The notes: generated by a model from the sequence alone, not told the origin. Shown: positions 10,254-19,470, counted from the stretch's first letter. The stretch is DNA of 32,362 nt from Deltaproteobacteria bacterium (GCA_016875405.1 VGRJ01000047.1:1-32362), one strand, 5' to 3'. Numbers and translations are program-made.

Positions 10254-10286
10254 GGCGCGGGCACCAGGACCTTGGGCGCCCGCGCC
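10254..10286 (+). terminator. Candidate terminator hairpin after the mutase gene
   Basis: A perfect 9-bp inverted repeat, ggcgcgggc (10254-10262) and gcccgcgcc (10278-10286), starts three bases after the mutase stop codon. The 15-base loop contains a further CCA/TGG pairing. There is no downstream T run, as is common for hairpins in such GC-rich genomes. It would separate the mutase gene from the kinase gene starting at 10330. Confidence 0.42.
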
Positions 10287-10329
10287 GGTGGACCTCCGGC
10301 CGGGGCTTGGCGCATGATGCGCCCCTGCG

Positions 10330-11670
10330 ATGGGCGGCGTGGGGGACACCGAAGACGCGCTCGTGCCGGGGCACGTCCTCGCCGGCACTTCGTACCGGCT
10401 CGTCGAGCGCATCGGTCGTGGCGCCCACGCCCTCGTGTGGCGCGGCGAGCACACGAAGCTCTCGACGCGCGTCGTGGTGAAGCTCCTCGACGCGCGCGCG
10501 ACGGGGGAGTCGGCCGATCGCATGCGGCTCGAGGCGCAGGCCCTCGCGCGACTGTCGCACCCGAACCTCGTCACGGTGGTGGACGCGGGCTTCGCCGAGG
10601 GGCGCCTCTACTACGTGATGGAGGATGTCGGCGGCCTGCCCCTCGCGGAGGCGCTCGGGGCGAGCGGGCGCATGACCCCAGAGGCCGCGATCGCGCTGAG
10701 CCTCGAGGTCCTCGAGGGCCTCGGCTACCTCCACGCGCAAGGCCTCGTGCACCGCGATCTCCACCCCGAAAACGTGCTCGTCGTGACGGGCGAGGACGGC
10801 ACTCGCAGCGTGCGAATCCTCGACCTCGGCCTCCTGAAGCTCGCGGGCGGACACGAGCAGCTCGGCCTCACCCCTCTCGCCGTCGCCACGGCCGAAGGCG
10901 TGGCCATCGGGACGCCTCGCTACATGGCCCCCGAGCAGGCGCGCGGGGCCGCCATCGATGCGCGCGCGGATCTCTACGCCGCAGGAGCGCTCCTCTATCG
11001 CCTGCTCACCGGTCGCGATCCGTTCGCCCACCACGCGAGCGTGGGACAGGTGCTCGCCGCGTTGCCCCGAGAGGAGCCTCCGCCGCCGCGGACGTTCGCG
11101 CCGGAGCTCGATCCGGCCATCGAGCGCGAGGTGCTCCGCGCGCTCGCCAAACGGCCCGAAGCGCGGCACGCGACCGCCGACGAGCTGGCCGAGGCGCTGC
11201 GTCGCGCCGTGGCGGCAAGCCTGCTCGGCGCCGAAGAGACGGCCAACGCACGGGCGAGCTGGACGAGCACGGTCACGCTGTCCGACCCGGAGCAAGACAG
11301 CAGGCGCGTGACGACGAGCTCGCAGGCGACGCGTGTGACGACCGAGCCGTTCAGCCCCCGAGTCGCTTCGGCGCGCGTCACGGTCGAGCGCACGCGCCCG
11401 ACCGTCACACCCGAGGCGAAGCCGTCGCCTCGCGCGACCGACGCGCCGACCGAGCGCGCGACCGAGCCGCAGGCACCGAGGCTTGACGGCGCGCCTTCGC
11501 CACCTGCTGCATCGCCCCGCGCTCTGCGCGGCGTCCACGTGTTCGTCGGCTCATGGCTCGGGGTCACCCTCCTTACGGTGCTCGCCCTCCTGGCGACACG
11601 CAGCTGCTCGAGGGCCGATGCGACCTCACGAGGAGGGGCGCCAGATGGCGAGCGTATTTCGACCCGGTGA
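10330..11670 (+). CDS. Hanks-type serine/threonine protein kinase, membrane anchored
   Basis: The 446-residue protein has a cytoplasmic kinase domain at about 22-295 and a single membrane segment near 405-425. The P-loop is GRGAHALVW (29-37), the ATP lysine is probably Lys51 (VVVKLL), and the helix-C glutamate is Glu68. The catalytic loop is HRDLHPEN (141-148), with His in place of the usual Lys, and the metal-binding motif is DLG (165-167) instead of DFG. GTPRYMAPEQ is the activation-segment end. The essential Asp residues are present, so activity is plausible but may be altered. The stretch between kinase and membrane is Thr/Arg/Pro rich with many possible phosphosites. Its last 26 bases overlap the next kinase gene, which suggests coupled expression. 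The extracytoplasmic part is only about 20 residues, too short for a sensor domain. Confidence 0.9.
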   Translation: MGGVGDTEDALVPGHVLAGTSYRLVERIGRGAHALVWRGEHTKLSTRVVVKLLDARATGESADRMRLEAQALARLSHPNLVTVVDAGFAEGRLYYVMEDVGGLPLAEALGASGRMTPEAAIALSLEVLEGLGYLHAQGLVHRDLHPENVLVVTGEDGTRSVRILDLGLLKLAGGHEQLGLTPLAVATAEGVAIGTPRYMAPEQARGAAIDARADLYAAGALLYRLLTGRDPFAHHASVGQVLAALPREEPPPPRTFAPELDPAIEREVLRALAKRPEARHATADELAEALRRAVAASLLGAEETANARASWTSTVTLSDPEQDSRRVTTSSQATRVTTEPFSPRVASARVTVERTRPTVTPEAKPSPRATDAPTERATEPQAPRLDGAPSPPAASPRALRGVHVFVGSWLGVTLLTVLALLATRSCSRADATSRGGAPDGERISTR

Positions 11671-13090
11671 CCAATGCGGCGGCTACGAGATCGTGCGGCA
11701 GCTCGGCGAGGGCGGCATGGGCGAGGTCCACCTCGCGCGCAGCTCGACCGGCGAGGCCCGCGCGCTGAAGGTCCTCTCGCCGGCGGCGCAGGCGAAGCGG
11801 GAGCTGGCCAAGCGCTTCATCGGTGAGATCCAGGTCCTCAGCTACCTGGCGCACGCGCACGTCGTGCGCTTCTACGAGGCGGGGGTCGAGGAGCGGCCTG
11901 AGGGCTCGGTCGTGTGGCTCGCGCTCGAGTTCCTCGAGGGCAAGACCTTGCGAGAGCGGCTCGAGGAGCGTGGGCCTCTCGACGAGGACTCGCTGATTCG
12001 CTGGGGTCGGCAGATCGCACAGGGCGTGCACGAGGCGCACAAGCTCCACGTCGTGCACCGCGATCTCAAGCCGGAGAACGTCGTCATCGTCGGCGGAGAC
12101 ACGGCCAAGGTGATCGACTTCGGGATCGCAAAATTCCGCGACTGGGAGGGCACGCGGGCGCGCACGAGCGGGGCGCGCATCGGGACCTTGCTCTACATGG
12201 CGCCCGAGCAGCTCGACGACGCGCTCGGCATCCCGATCGACGCGCGGACCGATGTGTACGCGCTCGGCGTGGTCCTCTACGAGCTCGCGACGGGTCGGAA
12301 CCCGTACCTCGACGCGAAGGAGACGGTCGACATGTCGTCGCTGCTCTTCCGAAAACTGACGACCGTGCTGCCGCCCGTTCGCTCCCTCGCCCCGGCGCTC
12401 GGCGAGGACGTCGCGGGGGTGATCGACCGGGCATGCCAGCACGAGGCGAGGCTGCGCCATGCGTCGATGGCTGAGCTCGACGACGCGCTTGGGGCCGCGT
12501 GGCGTCGACGCATGGACGAGCGGCGCGCCCGGATGCTCGGCGAGCGAGACTCGGACGGCGGCCCGCCCCTCGCAGCGCGCGCGGCAGGAGGGGCGGACGC
12601 ATCGATGGCCCCCCCCGCGCCGGACGGGCAGTCCTCGCGCTTCGAGAGCGTGCGGACCTTGCCTGGCGCCGCGAGCCCGTCCGCAGCGACGCGCTCGCTC
12701 CGCGACCTCGCGCTCGTCGGTGCGGCGCTCGGCCTCGCGACCGGGCTCGTGGCCTACCGGGCGTTCGTCGAACCGCGCCTCGCCGTCGCCGAGCGGCGCG
12801 GGGCTCGCGAGTCCGAGGTGACCGACGTCGACGGCCCACCCCCGAAGACGACGCGCTCGAGCGCGGCCGCTCTGCCCGAGCGCGCGCCGTCTTCCGCCGC
12901 GAGCGCGGCCAACGTCGCCTCGGCCTCGCCGTCAGCGACCCCGGGCAACGACGCGAAGCCCCCGAGCGCCCGCGTCGCGGTCGAGCGCCCCGTGCGACCA
13001 AACGGCGCGAGCCCTTCGGCGACGCCGACCACCGGCCCGGCGCCGGCGCGTCCGGCTTCGGTGTTGATCCACGGAGGCGGCGAAGAGTGA
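11645..13090 (+). CDS. Hanks-type serine/threonine protein kinase, membrane anchored
   Basis: I chose ATG 11645 because it is preceded by a strong GAGGAGG ribosome site at a suitable distance and gives a start just before the kinase fold; the open frame itself extends further upstream inside the previous gene. The product has 481 residues. Kinase motifs are intact: GEGGMGEV (21-28), Lys42, Glu61, HRDLKPEN (138-145), DFG (158-160) and YMAPEQ (184-189). After a linker, one membrane span at about 360-380 (LALVGAALGLATGLVAYRAF) leads to a Pro/Ser/Ala-rich periplasmic tail of about 100 residues with no recognisable sensor domain. The gene overlaps the upstream kinase by 26 bases and is followed after 75 bases by an Ala/Ser-rich membrane protein gene. 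The substrate is unknown. Confidence 0.92.
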   Translation: MASVFRPGDQCGGYEIVRQLGEGGMGEVHLARSSTGEARALKVLSPAAQAKRELAKRFIGEIQVLSYLAHAHVVRFYEAGVEERPEGSVVWLALEFLEGKTLRERLEERGPLDEDSLIRWGRQIAQGVHEAHKLHVVHRDLKPENVVIVGGDTAKVIDFGIAKFRDWEGTRARTSGARIGTLLYMAPEQLDDALGIPIDARTDVYALGVVLYELATGRNPYLDAKETVDMSSLLFRKLTTVLPPVRSLAPALGEDVAGVIDRACQHEARLRHASMAELDDALGAAWRRRMDERRARMLGERDSDGGPPLAARAAGGADASMAPPAPDGQSSRFESVRTLPGAASPSAATRSLRDLALVGAALGLATGLVAYRAFVEPRLAVAERRGARESEVTDVDGPPPKTTRSSAAALPERAPSSAASAANVASASPSATPGNDAKPPSARVAVERPVRPNGASPSATPTTGPAPARPASVLIHGGGEE

Positions 13091-13165
13091 CGATCCGATG
13101 GCGGGGGTAGAGGCGCGCCGCGAAATGCGGTTGAATGCCGAAGGGATGTGGGTGGAACGAAGCCG

Positions 13166-13963
13166 ATGACCGATCAGCCGAAGCACGCCGCCACCAAGCG
13201 CTCAGCCCTCGATGACGCCGGCAGCGCTCGCAAGGAGCACGCCGTCGCGAAGCCCGTGAAGTCGCACCAATCGACCGCGGACGAGCCGAAGGTGCAGATC
13301 GCCGCGAAGGCGCGCGATCAACGGCGACAAGAGCCCACGGTTCGGATCCAGCGCGACGCGGCCGGAAATCTCGTCGTCTTCAACCCGCTCGACCCGACCC
13401 CCAAGACCATCGCGCTCCCGACCGCCGCCGCGCAGACGCCCTCGACGCCTCCGATGGCCGCAGCGACGCTGGCTCCGATCCACGAGGCGCCGGCTCGCTC
13501 CCGAGGGGTGACGCTAGGGCTCGCGGGCCTCGGGGTGCTCGCCCTCGCCGGCGCGGCGCTCGCGTTCAAGGTGACCTCGCAAGGCCAACCAAGCCCCGCG
13601 GCCACCACGACGAGCGCGCCCTCCACGACCGCAGCAGCGGCGGCCACGACCTCCGCCGCCGGCACCGCCGAAGAAGCCTCCGCCCCCAGCAACTCCGCCT
13701 CCCCAGCACTGGAAGCGGTCTCGTCCGCGTCCGCCGCATCCCCCTCTTCGACGCTGTCGGCGCCGACGCCCGTGGCCGCCGCGCCGATGCCCGCCGCGAC
13801 CCCGGGACAGCCCAAGCTCCCGAAGGCCGGAGGCTCGTCGAAGGCGAGCGCGACGCCTGCTAGCCCAGCGGCGGCCCCGGCGGTCTCAGCGGCCCCCGAG
13901 ACGCCCGGCACGAATCCGTTCGCGATCCCGGCCGCCGCTCCACGCGTGAAGACCGGCTACTGA
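13166..13963 (+). CDS. Single-pass membrane protein with Ala/Ser/Thr/Pro-rich tail
   Basis: ATG 13166 is preferred over GTG 13148 because GGTGGA lies nine bases upstream of it. The product has 265 residues. Residues 1-110 are hydrophilic and Lys/Ala/Gln rich; the phrase VRIQRDAAGNLVVFNPLDP is the only ordered-looking piece. One membrane segment (about 116-134, VTLGLAGLGVLALAGAALAF) is followed by about 130 residues of low-complexity Ala/Ser/Thr/Pro sequence ending VKTGY. There is no enzymatic motif. It sits between two kinase genes on the same strand, only 12 bases before the third kinase. Its architecture copies the non-kinase half of its neighbours, so it may be a kinase partner or substrate, or a cell-wall-spanning tether. 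That role is inference from context. Confidence 0.7.
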   Translation: MTDQPKHAATKRSALDDAGSARKEHAVAKPVKSHQSTADEPKVQIAAKARDQRRQEPTVRIQRDAAGNLVVFNPLDPTPKTIALPTAAAQTPSTPPMAAATLAPIHEAPARSRGVTLGLAGLGVLALAGAALAFKVTSQGQPSPAATTTSAPSTTAAAAATTSAAGTAEEASAPSNSASPALEAVSSASAASPSSTLSAPTPVAAAPMPAATPGQPKLPKAGGSSKASATPASPAAAPAVSAAPETPGTNPFAIPAAAPRVKTGY

Positions 13964-13975
13964 GCCTCGGGGACG

Positions 13976-15408
13976 ATGAGCTCCTCGAGGCAGCGACTGA
14001 AGGACGGCGACGTCTTCGCGGCTCGCTATCGGATCGACGGGCTCGTGGGCAAAGGCGGGTTCGGCGCGGTCTATCGCGCCACCGATCTCGCTCACGGCGC
14101 GGTCGTCGCGCTGAAGGTGCTCGTCGCGAACTACGGCTCGAGCGAGAACGACTCGAAGCGCTTCAAGCGCGAGGCCGCGCTCGTCAAGGCCCTCGACCAC
14201 CCGAACATCGTTCGGGTCGTCGACTTCGGGCAGTCCGATCGCGGCGTGCTCTACATCGCGTTCGAGCTCCTGTACGGAAAATCGCTGGGTCAGCGACTCG
14301 CGGAGGAGGGTCCGCTCGAGCCTGGCGCCGCGGCGCGCCTCGGGATCGACGTGCTGCGCGCGCTCGAGGCGGCGCACGCGCGAGGGATCATCCACCGCGA
14401 CATCAAGCCCCACAACGTCTTCCTCCTCGACGAGGCGCCCTGGACGAAGGTGCTCGACTTCGGCGTGGCCAAGGCGATCACCGGGCTCGAGAGCAACGCG
14501 ACGCACCTCACCGAGATGGGACAGATGGTTGGGACGCCGCAGTACATGGCCCCCGAGCAAGTGCGCGGCAGCGGCATCTTCCCGTCGAGCGATCTCTACT
14601 CGCTCGGCCTCGTGCTCGCCGAGGCGCTCACCGGCGTGCGCGTGGTGCGCGACGAGGCGCCGATTCAAGTGTACCTCGCCCACGTCTCGGCCGAGCCGCT
14701 GCCGATCGCTCGGAGCGTCCTCGAAGAGCCGCTCGGCGCGGTGGTGCTGCGCGCGACCGCGAAGGAGCTGAACGCCCGCTACGCCTCCGCGAGCGCGATG
14801 CTCGTCGACCTCGAGACGATCGCGGCCTCGCTGCCCGAGCGTCCCACCGCCGAGCATCGCACCCGCCCGATGCAGGCCCTCCCCGACCTCGTCGGTCAGC
14901 GCTCCACCCAACCGCTGAAGGCCTTCGGCGACTTGACCGATCGCAATCGTGGCCTCGCGGCGCCGCTGCGGGCCAGCGGCACCATGGTGATGGAGGAGTT
15001 CGACGACGGACCGAGGGGCGAAGCGCCGCCGAGCGCTGGCGTCGCCGCGATGTTGCAGCTCTCGGGCGGAGCGCCCGCGTTGCCGACCCCCATGAGCCAG
15101 GGCAGCCTCACCGCGCTGTCCTCGAGCCGCCCGCTGTCCGGGCCGATGCCGACGAGCCAGGGGGGCTGCTGCACACCGCCGGAGCCCAGTTCGTCCCAGG
15201 GGGCATTGGGGTCCCGGCACCGACGAGCGAGCCGCTGCCCGACCCGCGGCTCCCGCCGGCGCCGAGCCTGGTCGCCGCGCCGCCGAGCTCGGAAGCGAGC
15301 GCAGCCTCGCCCGCGACGGTGCGCAGCCTCCGCGTTGCGGTCGCGGTGGTCTTCGCGCTGGTCGTCGTCTTCGGCGGGCTCAGGCTCCGGCTCGTGCTTC
15401 GCGGCTAA
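13976..15408 (+). CDS. Serine/threonine protein kinase with a -1 frameshift before its membrane anchor
   Basis: From ATG 13976 the kinase domain is complete: GKGGFGAV (25-32), Lys47, Glu66, HRDIKPHN (140-147), DFG (161-163) and YMAPEQ. At codon 396 the frame meets a run of six G (15160-15165). The zero frame beyond it becomes Arg/Ser-rich nonsense that runs antisense through the NUDIX gene. The -1 frame instead reads normal codons (LLHTAGAQFVPGG and on), a membrane segment (VAVAVVFALVVVFGGL) and a stop at 15406-15408, just before the NUDIX gene. The combined protein would be about 477 residues, matching its neighbours. The cause may be a lost G in the genome or the assembly, or programmed slippage on G GGG GGC. 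Confidence 0.85.
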
Positions 15409-15423
15409 CCCGAGGCCGGCCGC

Positions 15424-15993
15424 TCAGCGCGCGGCGAGCCGTCGCACCGCGCGCATCACCGACTCGTCGCTCGGGAGGTCCCCGGTCTTCGCGTCGAGGG
15501 CTTGGTGTGCCGCCCGCACGGGCACCCAGCGCGCCGCCCGCGCGTCGTCACCCGCGACGACCTCGCGCGAGGCCGCGCGGAACAGAAATCGCACGTCGAA
15601 GTGCCGATGCTCCGGCGCACGCGCCGAAGCGGGGATGGTGTGGACGTCGACGTCGAAGAGCCCGTCACCGAGGAGCACGACCTCATCGAGGCCGACCTCC
15701 TCACGAAGCTCGCGCCGCGCGGCCGCGACGACGTCGGCATCGCCTGGCTCGACGTGTCCGCCGGGCTGGAGCCAGCGACCGAGCTTGCCGTGAAGGATGA
15801 GCAGGAGCTCCCGCTCGTCGGGCGACACGACGAAGGCGCTCGCGGTGAAGTGACCGGGAGCGTAATGCGCGCGCTCGAAAGCCGGCTCGCCGGTCTCGAG
15901 GAGCGCCCTCAGCTCGTCGCGAAAGCCCGCCTCGCGCTCGTCGCCGGGCGCGTAAGCATCGAGGAGCGCGCGGAGGTGTCGGGTGCGGGACAT
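15424..15993 (-). CDS. NUDIX hydrolase
   Basis: The 189-residue protein carries a Nudix box at residues 79-102: GHVEPGD followed by RRELREEVGL, matching GX5EX7REUXEEXGU except that the first Glu is Asp. The REUxEE metal-binding core is intact, so it should hydrolyse a nucleoside diphosphate linked to another moiety. An N-terminal extension of about 45 residues with GHFTASAFVV leads into the fold. The length is larger than the small MutT type, and the substrate cannot be told from sequence. It is convergent with the frameshifted kinase (15-base gap) and divergent from the RDD gene (142-base gap). ATG start at 15993. Confidence 0.92.
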   Translation of the reverse strand: MSRTRHLRALLDAYAPGDEREAGFRDELRALLETGEPAFERAHYAPGHFTASAFVVSPDERELLLILHGKLGRWLQPGGHVEPGDADVVAAARRELREEVGLDEVVLLGDGLFDVDVHTIPASARAPEHRHFDVRFLFRAASREVVAGDDARAARWVPVRAAHQALDAKTGDLPSDESVMRAVRRLAAR

Positions 15994-16135
15994 GGGTCGG
16001 TAAGCGGTAGGCGCGCTTCTCGCGCGCGGGCGAATCTGTTACGCAGCGAGCGTTGCGGCCGCAAGCCCTCCGTCCAAGGGGGCACGGCCGGGGCGAGCTA
16101 GGTCGGCCGCTCGTGACCGAGAGAGAAGCACCGTC

Positions 16136-17686
16136 ATGCGCTGGTTGTGGTTCGTCGCTCCGCTCGTCGCGCTCGCGACCTACGTGGTGTTGCTGCTCGG
16201 CTCGAACACCGAGGACCGTAGGCGCAAGGCCGCGCTCCGGCGCTGGCTCGACGAGCTGCTCGGGCCGCTCCTCGGCAAGGACGGCAAGCCACAGAACCGG
16301 CGCGTGAAGAGCCTGCCGAGCGCGCTCCTGCCGATGGTCGATGCGCAAGGCGGAGGCGCGCGCGTCGCCGACGTCGTGCTCGTGCCCCAGGAGGCGTACC
16401 TCGCCGTGCGTGCAGCGGATGGCGAGGCGCTGTCGAGCCAGCACACGATCGTGTGTCGCCTCGCGAAGCCGGCTCCGAGCCTGCTCGTGCGGCCGCTACC
16501 GGTCCTCGAAGGGCGCCCCGTCGAGAACCGCGGGCTCATCCTCGACGAGGCGTTCGCCGAGGCCTTCATCGTCGAGGGTGCGGAGAAGACCACCGCCAAG
16601 GTCGCGAAGCGCTGGCTCGACGAAGAGCTGCGCGCCGCGCTGCTCGAGCTGCCCGAGGTGTGGGTGCGCGCCGAAGGCGACGTGCTCGCGGTGACCCTCA
16701 ACGGACCACTTGACGCTGATCAAATCGACGCGCTCGTCGCGACGGCCGACGCGCTCTACGCCCGCCATGGCGCGACGGGAGCGACGCTGTTCGGCGACGG
16801 CGAGCGCGCGGGCCTCGAGGTCGCCGAGCCAGCCGTGAGCCGGGTGCGCGCGAAGGCCCAGGTACACCCGATGTCCGACGTCGCCGTCGGCGAAATCGCG
16901 CCCTCGGGCATGCGGCTCCGCGCCGGCGCGGTCGACCTTGGGCTCTACGGCCTAGGCGGGCTGCTCGTCGCGCTGACGAACGGCTCAATCGAGTCGTTTC
17001 ACCCGAGCGAGCTCTTTCAGAACCCGGACGTGACCGTGAGGGAGCCCTGGCAGGGCGGCTTCACGACCTTCGGGTTCGGAATGTTCACCTGCGCGCTGCT
17101 CGTCCTCGTCGGCACCTTCGCGCTGCAGACGTACCTCGCCGCGCACCGAGGCGCCTCGATTGGCAAGCGCCTCGTCGGCCTCACGGTGGTGCGCGAGGAC
17201 GGCAGCCCCGTCGACTTCACGCGCGGGGTGCTGCTGCGCTCGTGGCTCCCCGCCGCGGCGGTGCTCGCGCTCGCGGCCTACCTCACGCGGCCGTTCTCGT
17301 CCGGGGCCATGTTCGCGCGGCTCCTCACCTACGGACCTGCGGCGTTTGCCGCGGGCCTCGTGGCGCTCGGCACCGCGACCCTGTCTCGCGACCGCGACGT
17401 GCGCGGGTTCCACGACAAACTCGCCGGGACCAAGGTCGTCGAGGCGGAGCCGGTCCGCCTCGTCGGCGTTCAGCTCGCTTCGTCGCGCGGACTCGACCCC
17501 GTGCTGTTCGGGCAGCTCATGCGCGCTCTCGGGGCCGGCGCGGTGTTCGCCGCCGCGATGATCGCGGTGAACGCCCTCGGGCTGTCCTTCCAGGGGGTCC
17601 CGGCCGAGGCGCTGCCGGTCCTCGCGATGATCCCGCTCGGTCTCATCGCGCTCGTGGTTCGCCTCGCCGCCGCTCGCGAGGCCTGA
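16136..17686 (+). CDS. RDD-family membrane protein
   Basis: The protein has 516 residues from ATG 16136, with GAGAGAAG upstream. There is one membrane segment at 5-22 and a soluble region to about 255 without a known domain. An RDD domain follows at about 258-435: LRAGAVDLGLYG with the first helix, then GASIGKRLVGLTVVREDG (339-356), and RDVRGFHDKLAGTKVV (420-435), all hallmark RDD segments. Two more hydrophobic helices lie near 462-482 and 494-510. RDD proteins are integral membrane proteins of poorly known function, some implicated in ion or compatible-solute transport. The N-terminal membrane segment plus large soluble domain before the RDD is unusual. It is followed at 54 bases by the kinase remnant. 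Confidence 0.85.
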   Translation: MRWLWFVAPLVALATYVVLLLGSNTEDRRRKAALRRWLDELLGPLLGKDGKPQNRRVKSLPSALLPMVDAQGGGARVADVVLVPQEAYLAVRAADGEALSSQHTIVCRLAKPAPSLLVRPLPVLEGRPVENRGLILDEAFAEAFIVEGAEKTTAKVAKRWLDEELRAALLELPEVWVRAEGDVLAVTLNGPLDADQIDALVATADALYARHGATGATLFGDGERAGLEVAEPAVSRVRAKAQVHPMSDVAVGEIAPSGMRLRAGAVDLGLYGLGGLLVALTNGSIESFHPSELFQNPDVTVREPWQGGFTTFGFGMFTCALLVLVGTFALQTYLAAHRGASIGKRLVGLTVVREDGSPVDFTRGVLLRSWLPAAAVLALAAYLTRPFSSGAMFARLLTYGPAAFAAGLVALGTATLSRDRDVRGFHDKLAGTKVVEAEPVRLVGVQLASSRGLDPVLFGQLMRALGAGAVFAAAMIAVNALGLSFQGVPAEALPVLAMIPLGLIALVVRLAAAREA

Positions 17687-17739
17687 GCCCGCGCAGTCCC
17701 GCGAGGTTGCCGCACGACGGGTGCGCTAGGCCGCCCTCG

Positions 17740-18130
17740 ATGACGAGCCTCGACCCGACGACGTCTCACGACGTCGGCACGCTCCTCACGAGCCGCTACC
17801 GCATCGAGCGCGAGCTCGGACGCGGCGGGATGGGGCTCGTGCTCGGCGCGGTGAACGAACGCATGGGGCTCGCGTGGCCGGCAAGCTCCTGCTCCCGGAG
17901 CTCGCGAGCGACGAGGAGGCGGTCCCGCGGTTCCTCCGCGAGGCGAGCGCGTCGATGCGGATCGCGAGCCCACACCTCCTCCTCGGGGTCGACCGAGATC
18001 TCGGGCTCGACCGCCAGCACGAGCACGACCGGAAGCACGACCGGGAGCACGACCGGCGGAAGCCAAGGCGCCCAGAGCAGCGCGACGTCGGGCTCGACTG
18101 CCGCTCTGATCCGGCCTCGGCGTTTGACAC
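17740..18130 (+). pseudogene. Decayed serine/threonine kinase fragment
   Basis: From ATG 17740 the first frame gives a good kinase N-terminus (SRYRIERELGRGGMGLV, about residues 18-34) up to NERMGL. The alignment then continues only in another frame from about 17870: VAGKLLLPELASDEEAV and FLREASASMRIASPH. This is the beta-3 lysine and helix-C region seen in related kinases, with VAGK in place of VAVK. After about 17980 the rest of the catalytic domain is missing; what remains is a Ser/Thr/Gly-rich stretch with three 12-base repeats, like the extracytoplasmic tail of such kinases. So one frameshift plus a large internal deletion are visible. It ends against the thiolase gene start. Confidence 0.75.
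18021..18056 (+). repeat. Three tandem copies of a 12-base unit
   Basis: The unit is (g/a)agcacgaccgg, at 18021-18032, 18033-18044 and 18045-18056, differing only at the first base. In the frame of the kinase start it encodes Ser-Thr-Thr-Gly repeats. It lies within the decayed kinase fragment and is probably a slippage-generated linker repeat. Confidence 0.8.
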
Positions 18131-18169
18131 AACGCGTCGTCGGCCGTACGCCAACGGCCTCGAGGACCC

Positions 18170-19470
18170 ATGGCCAACAGCAACGAGAACAAGGGTGAGC
18201 GCGTCGCGATCGTCGCCGGTCTCCGCACGCCATTCAGCAAGGCGGGCACCGATCTGAAGCGCCTGCGAACGGTCGATCTCGGCAGCGCCGTCGTGAAGGA
18301 GCTCGTGCAGCGGAGCGAGATCGACGCGAAGGAGATCGGCCTCCTCGTCTACGGGCAGGTCGTCCCCACGGTCGACTGGCTGAACATCGCGCGCGAGGTC
18401 CTGATCGGCGCCGGCCTCCCGCGCCGCATCGACGCCTACAGCGTGTCCCGCGCCTGCGCGACTTCGATCCAGGCGATGACCGACGTGGCGCAGGCGATCC
18501 AGGCAGGGCACCACGCGGTCGGCATCGCCGGCGGCGCGGACAGCACGACCGACGTGCCCCTCAAGGTGAGCGCCAAGATGCGCGACGCCCTGCTCGACCT
18601 GCAGAAGGCGAAGACGATGCAGGCGCGCTTGAAGGCGCTCTCGGGGATCTCGCCGAAGGACCTCTTGCCTGGCCCCCCGGGCTTCTCGAAGGAGCCCTCG
18701 ACCGGCGAACAGATGGGCGAGGCCGCCGAGAAGATGGCGAAGCTGAACGGCATCACGCGCGAGGAGCAGGACCGGATCGCGTACGAGTCGCACACCCGAG
18801 CGGCCAAGGCGTGGAAGGACGGCCTCTTCAAGGACGAGGTGATGACCGTGCTCGCGCCGCCGTTCGACGCGCCGGTCGAGCGCGACAACATCGTCCGCGA
18901 CTCGACGACCCTCGAGGCGCTTTCGAAGCTGAACCCGGTCTTCGATCGCAAGCACGGCACCATCACCGCGGGTAACGCGTCGCCGCTCACCGACGGGGCG
19001 AGCGCGCTCCTCATGATGAGCGAGTCGAAGGCGAAGGCCCTCGGCTACGCGCCGCTCGGCTACCTGAAATCGTACGCGTACGCCGCCGTCGATCCGTCGT
19101 GGCAGCTCTTGATGGCGCCCGTCTTCGCGGCGCCGAAGGCCCTCGAGCGCGCGGGGCTCAAGCTCGCCGACATGGACCTCGTCGAGGTCCACGAGGCGTT
19201 CGCCGCCCAGGTCGCCGCGAACCTGAAGGCCCTCGCTTCGAAGTCGTTCTGCGCCGAGCATCTCGGCCTCGGCGAGGCCGTCGGCGAGGTCGATCCCGCC
19301 AAGCTCAACGTGAACGGCGGCTCGATCGCGATCGGTCACCCGTTCGCCGCGACCGGCGGCCGGCTCGTCACCTCGGCGCTTCACGGGCTGAAGCGCCGCG
19401 GCGGCAAGCACGCCCTGCTCACCGTCTGCGCTGCCGGCGGCCTCGGCGCCGCCGTCGTCTTGGAGGCCCC

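Noticed and set aside
15409-15793. Continuation of the zero frame of the third kinase beyond the G6 run.
   Set aside because: Arg/Ser/Thr-rich sequence antisense to a clear NUDIX gene; it is a consequence of the frameshift, not a domain.
18021-18056. Regular repeats that might suggest a CRISPR array.
   Set aside because: Units are 12 bases without spacers and encode Ser-Thr-Thr-Gly; no cas genes.
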